Source of the DNA: an uncultured Coriobacteriaceae bacterium
GTDB taxonomy: Bacteria > Actinomycetota > Coriobacteriia > Coriobacteriales > UMGS124
NCBI GenBank assembly: GCA_902783515.1
Contig: CACZRK010000333.1
Span: forward strand, 1-16,680
DNA length: 16,680 nucleotides
Reading direction: 5' to 3'
In this document: in pieces, positions 15,572 to 16,680 of the stretch
Numbering within the stretch: position 1 is the first letter of the stretch
How the letters are laid out: every line of letters begins with the position of its first letter
The notes under the pieces: generated by a model
Told to the model about the DNA's origin: nothing
Database searches by the model: none
Seen by the model: the letters and a program-made list of their open reading frames with translations, nothing else
Translations under genes and position numbers: made by a program

Positions 15572-16098
15572 AGCTGCTCATAGACACGAATATCTGGGTC
15601 GATCACTTCTTGAAAAATCGCGCGGGATCGTCGGTCGCGACTGCGCTGCTTCAGTCCGCAGTCACTCACGGAGTGACGCTGCTCTATCCGATCGGATCGA
15701 TCAAGGACGTCTATTATCTGCTTCGCACGGGGTATAAAGCGCTTGCGCGAGAGTTATGCGGCGACCTTGGCGAAAGCGCTGCACGTGCGGCGGAAGGCAC
15801 CGCATGGGACTGCACTCGCACGATGCGCGACGTCGCGACGGCCGTCGGCGCCGACGAGTCAGACCTCTGGCTGGCCGAGAAGAACCACGCGCTGCACCGC
15901 GACCTCGAGGACGATCTGGTAATCGCCGCCGCGCAGCGCTCTGGCGCCGACTACCTCGTGACCGTTGACAAGGAGCTCAGGCTCAGGGCACCCGTCGCCA
16001 CTCTGGCGCCCGAGGACATGCTAGTCGTGCTTAGAACGGCGTGCCCGACGCCTGCGAGCCTGGTCTCGTCCGATAACCTAGCCATGCCCTCTGCATGA
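15568..16098 (+). CDS. PIN-domain toxin (VapC-like ribonuclease)
   Basis: The protein has 176 residues. It opens with LLIDTNIWVD, the first PIN strand with catalytic Asp6. Acidic residues Asp47 and the Glu114-Asp115-Asp116 cluster follow, then LVIAAAQRSGADYLVTVDKEL with Asp134. These are the acidic positions that bind metal in PIN ribonucleases, which as toxins cut tRNA or rRNA. It starts with TTG overlapping the antitoxin stop codon, so translation is coupled. It is longer than common VapC toxins (about 130-140 residues) through a C-terminal tail after residue 150. Pairing with a RelB-type rather than VapB-type antitoxin is less usual. The operon lies between degraded genes and a repeat array, typical of a mobile or selfish locus. 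Confidence 0.88.
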   Translation: MKLLIDTNIWVDHFLKNRAGSSVATALLQSAVTHGVTLLYPIGSIKDVYYLLRTGYKALARELCGDLGESAARAAEGTAWDCTRTMRDVATAVGADESDLWLAEKNHALHRDLEDDLVIAAAQRSGADYLVTVDKELRLRAPVATLAPEDMLVVLRTACPTPASLVSSDNLAMPSA

Positions 16099-16163
16099 GT
16101 CCCCATGCGCTCCAGCACGTCTCGACCTGCTTGACGCATGCGAACTCATTCGAGCATCCCCCA

Positions 16164-16517
16164 GATCTCGCCGAGCGTGATCGGGAGAGTCCATAAACAC
16201 CCCCGGGACAACAACTGACGTTCGGGAGGTTCCGAAGGCGCCCTTGGGACACGAATCGACGTTTGGGAGTGCTCCCGAATCGATCAGGCGCCGTTTGAGA
16301 GACGTACGGAGATAATTTACTGTACGTTTAATCAAATAGTGTCTATTAATGAACGAGCCGTGGGGTCCGCCCGTGGTCGCCAACTCTCCCATACGTCCGA
16401 TACTGTCCCGGCCGCTCGCTGAAAGTCTCCCGAACGTGCGATCTTGTACCTCACGACAGAGATCGATCGGACCGCGGCGACACACGACGGCCTCTCCCGA
16501 ACACGCGCACGTTCCCG
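16164..16517. repeat. Array 2 of the 24-base phased repeat
   Basis: This is the same 24-base motif as in array 1. Minus-oriented copies lie at 16164-16187 (weak), 16205-16228 and 16246-16269, exactly 41 bases apart. Plus-oriented copies lie at 16272-16295 (half), 16386-16409 and 16427-16450 (41 apart), and 16494-16517 (half). The CTCCC ends again face the centre. An AT-rich, dyad-rich island lies between the left and right copies. It fills most of the 462-base gap between the PIN toxin and the partial gene at the window edge. Confidence 0.75.
16302..16349. other. AT-rich island with nested dyads in the centre of array 2
   Basis: Three perfect inverted repeats lie within 48 bases: ACGTAC (16302-16307) with GTACGT (16322-16327), TTAAT (16328-16332) with ATTAA (16345-16349), and AATAG (16335-16339) with CTATT (16343-16347). 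The stretch is far more AT-rich than the rest of the window. It could be a promoter/operator, a melting site or the core of an intergenic element. Confidence 0.5.
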
Positions 16518-16560
16518 CCCTCATCGCCAGCAGGCAAGCCAGCCGCCCGCCAGCCTGCCA

Positions 16561-16680
16561 TCATGCTCCGGCAGACCCGCGCCGCACAAGGATGCCGCGT
16601 CCCGCGTAGTACGGCGTCAGCTCGTTCAGCGCATAGGGGACGTCAAGTGCGGAGTCCGGCCGCGTCGGGTCGTCGGCGCC
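16561..16680 (-). CDS. Partial CDS, C-terminal 39 residues of an unidentified protein
   Basis: The minus strand is open from the right edge to a TGA at 16563-16561. It encodes 39 residues, including DVPYALNELTPYYAGRGI and ending in VRRGSAGA. Third codon positions are strongly GC-rich, as in the real genes here, which supports coding. I do not recognise the family from this tail. The rest of the gene lies outside the window. Confidence 0.5.
   Translation of the reverse strand, partial: GADDPTRPDSALDVPYALNELTPYYAGRGILVRRGSAGA

Noticed and set aside
16349..16609. Plus-strand frame of 86 codons after array 2
   Set aside because: It runs through repeat units and into the antisense of the better-supported minus-strand partial gene.

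Overview
The window is high-GC DNA (about two thirds G+C) whose gene content points to an anaerobic gut actinobacterium of the Coriobacteriia, most likely family Eggerthellaceae. The evidence is the combination of LuxR-type regulators carrying about twelve membrane segments, Tat-exported molybdopterin and flavin reductases, a TorD chaperone and a ferric-reductase-like membrane protein. This is inference from gene style; no rRNA or other marker gene is present, so genus is not assigned.

Bases 1-8204 hold a respiratory reductase locus, all on the minus strand. In transcription order it runs: a winged-helix-like protein of unknown function (8204-7437), a 901-residue Tat-exported molybdopterin oxidoreductase (7376-4671), an overlapping four-cluster 4Fe-4S electron-transfer subunit (4681-4079), a TorD-family chaperone (3879-3205), a membrane LuxR regulator (2988-1243) and a ferric-reductase-like membrane cytochrome (869-156). 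A long nested hairpin separates the iron-sulfur gene from torD. No NrfD/DmsC-type membrane anchor is visible.

Bases 8608-12536 hold a second reductase locus, also on the minus strand: a Tat-exported FAD flavoprotein of the fumarate reductase/ketosteroid dehydrogenase superfamily (12536-10716) and a second membrane LuxR regulator (10122-8608). The flavoprotein lacks the arginines that bind and protonate fumarate, so it probably reduces another substrate. Between the two genes lies an array of a 24-base repeat.

Bases 12866-16098 read on the plus strand and look like an eroded region. It contains a truncated small gene fused at an ATGA junction to the C-terminal remnant of a BlaR1/M56 peptidase, a small membrane protein, the wreck of a third membrane LuxR regulator with a poly-C frameshift, and an intact RelB-type antitoxin with a PIN-domain toxin.

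The most unusual feature is a family of degenerate 24-base units. It starts CTCCCRWWCG and ends TGTCCC, and occurs in two intergenic clusters (10291-10597 and 16164-16517) about 6 kb apart. Neighbouring units lie 31-32 or 41 bases apart, close to 3 or 4 helical turns. In both clusters the minus-oriented copies lie to the left and the plus-oriented copies to the right, so the CTCCC ends face the centre. I recognise no named element with this layout. It looks like a protein-binding array or a structured mobile/intergenic element.
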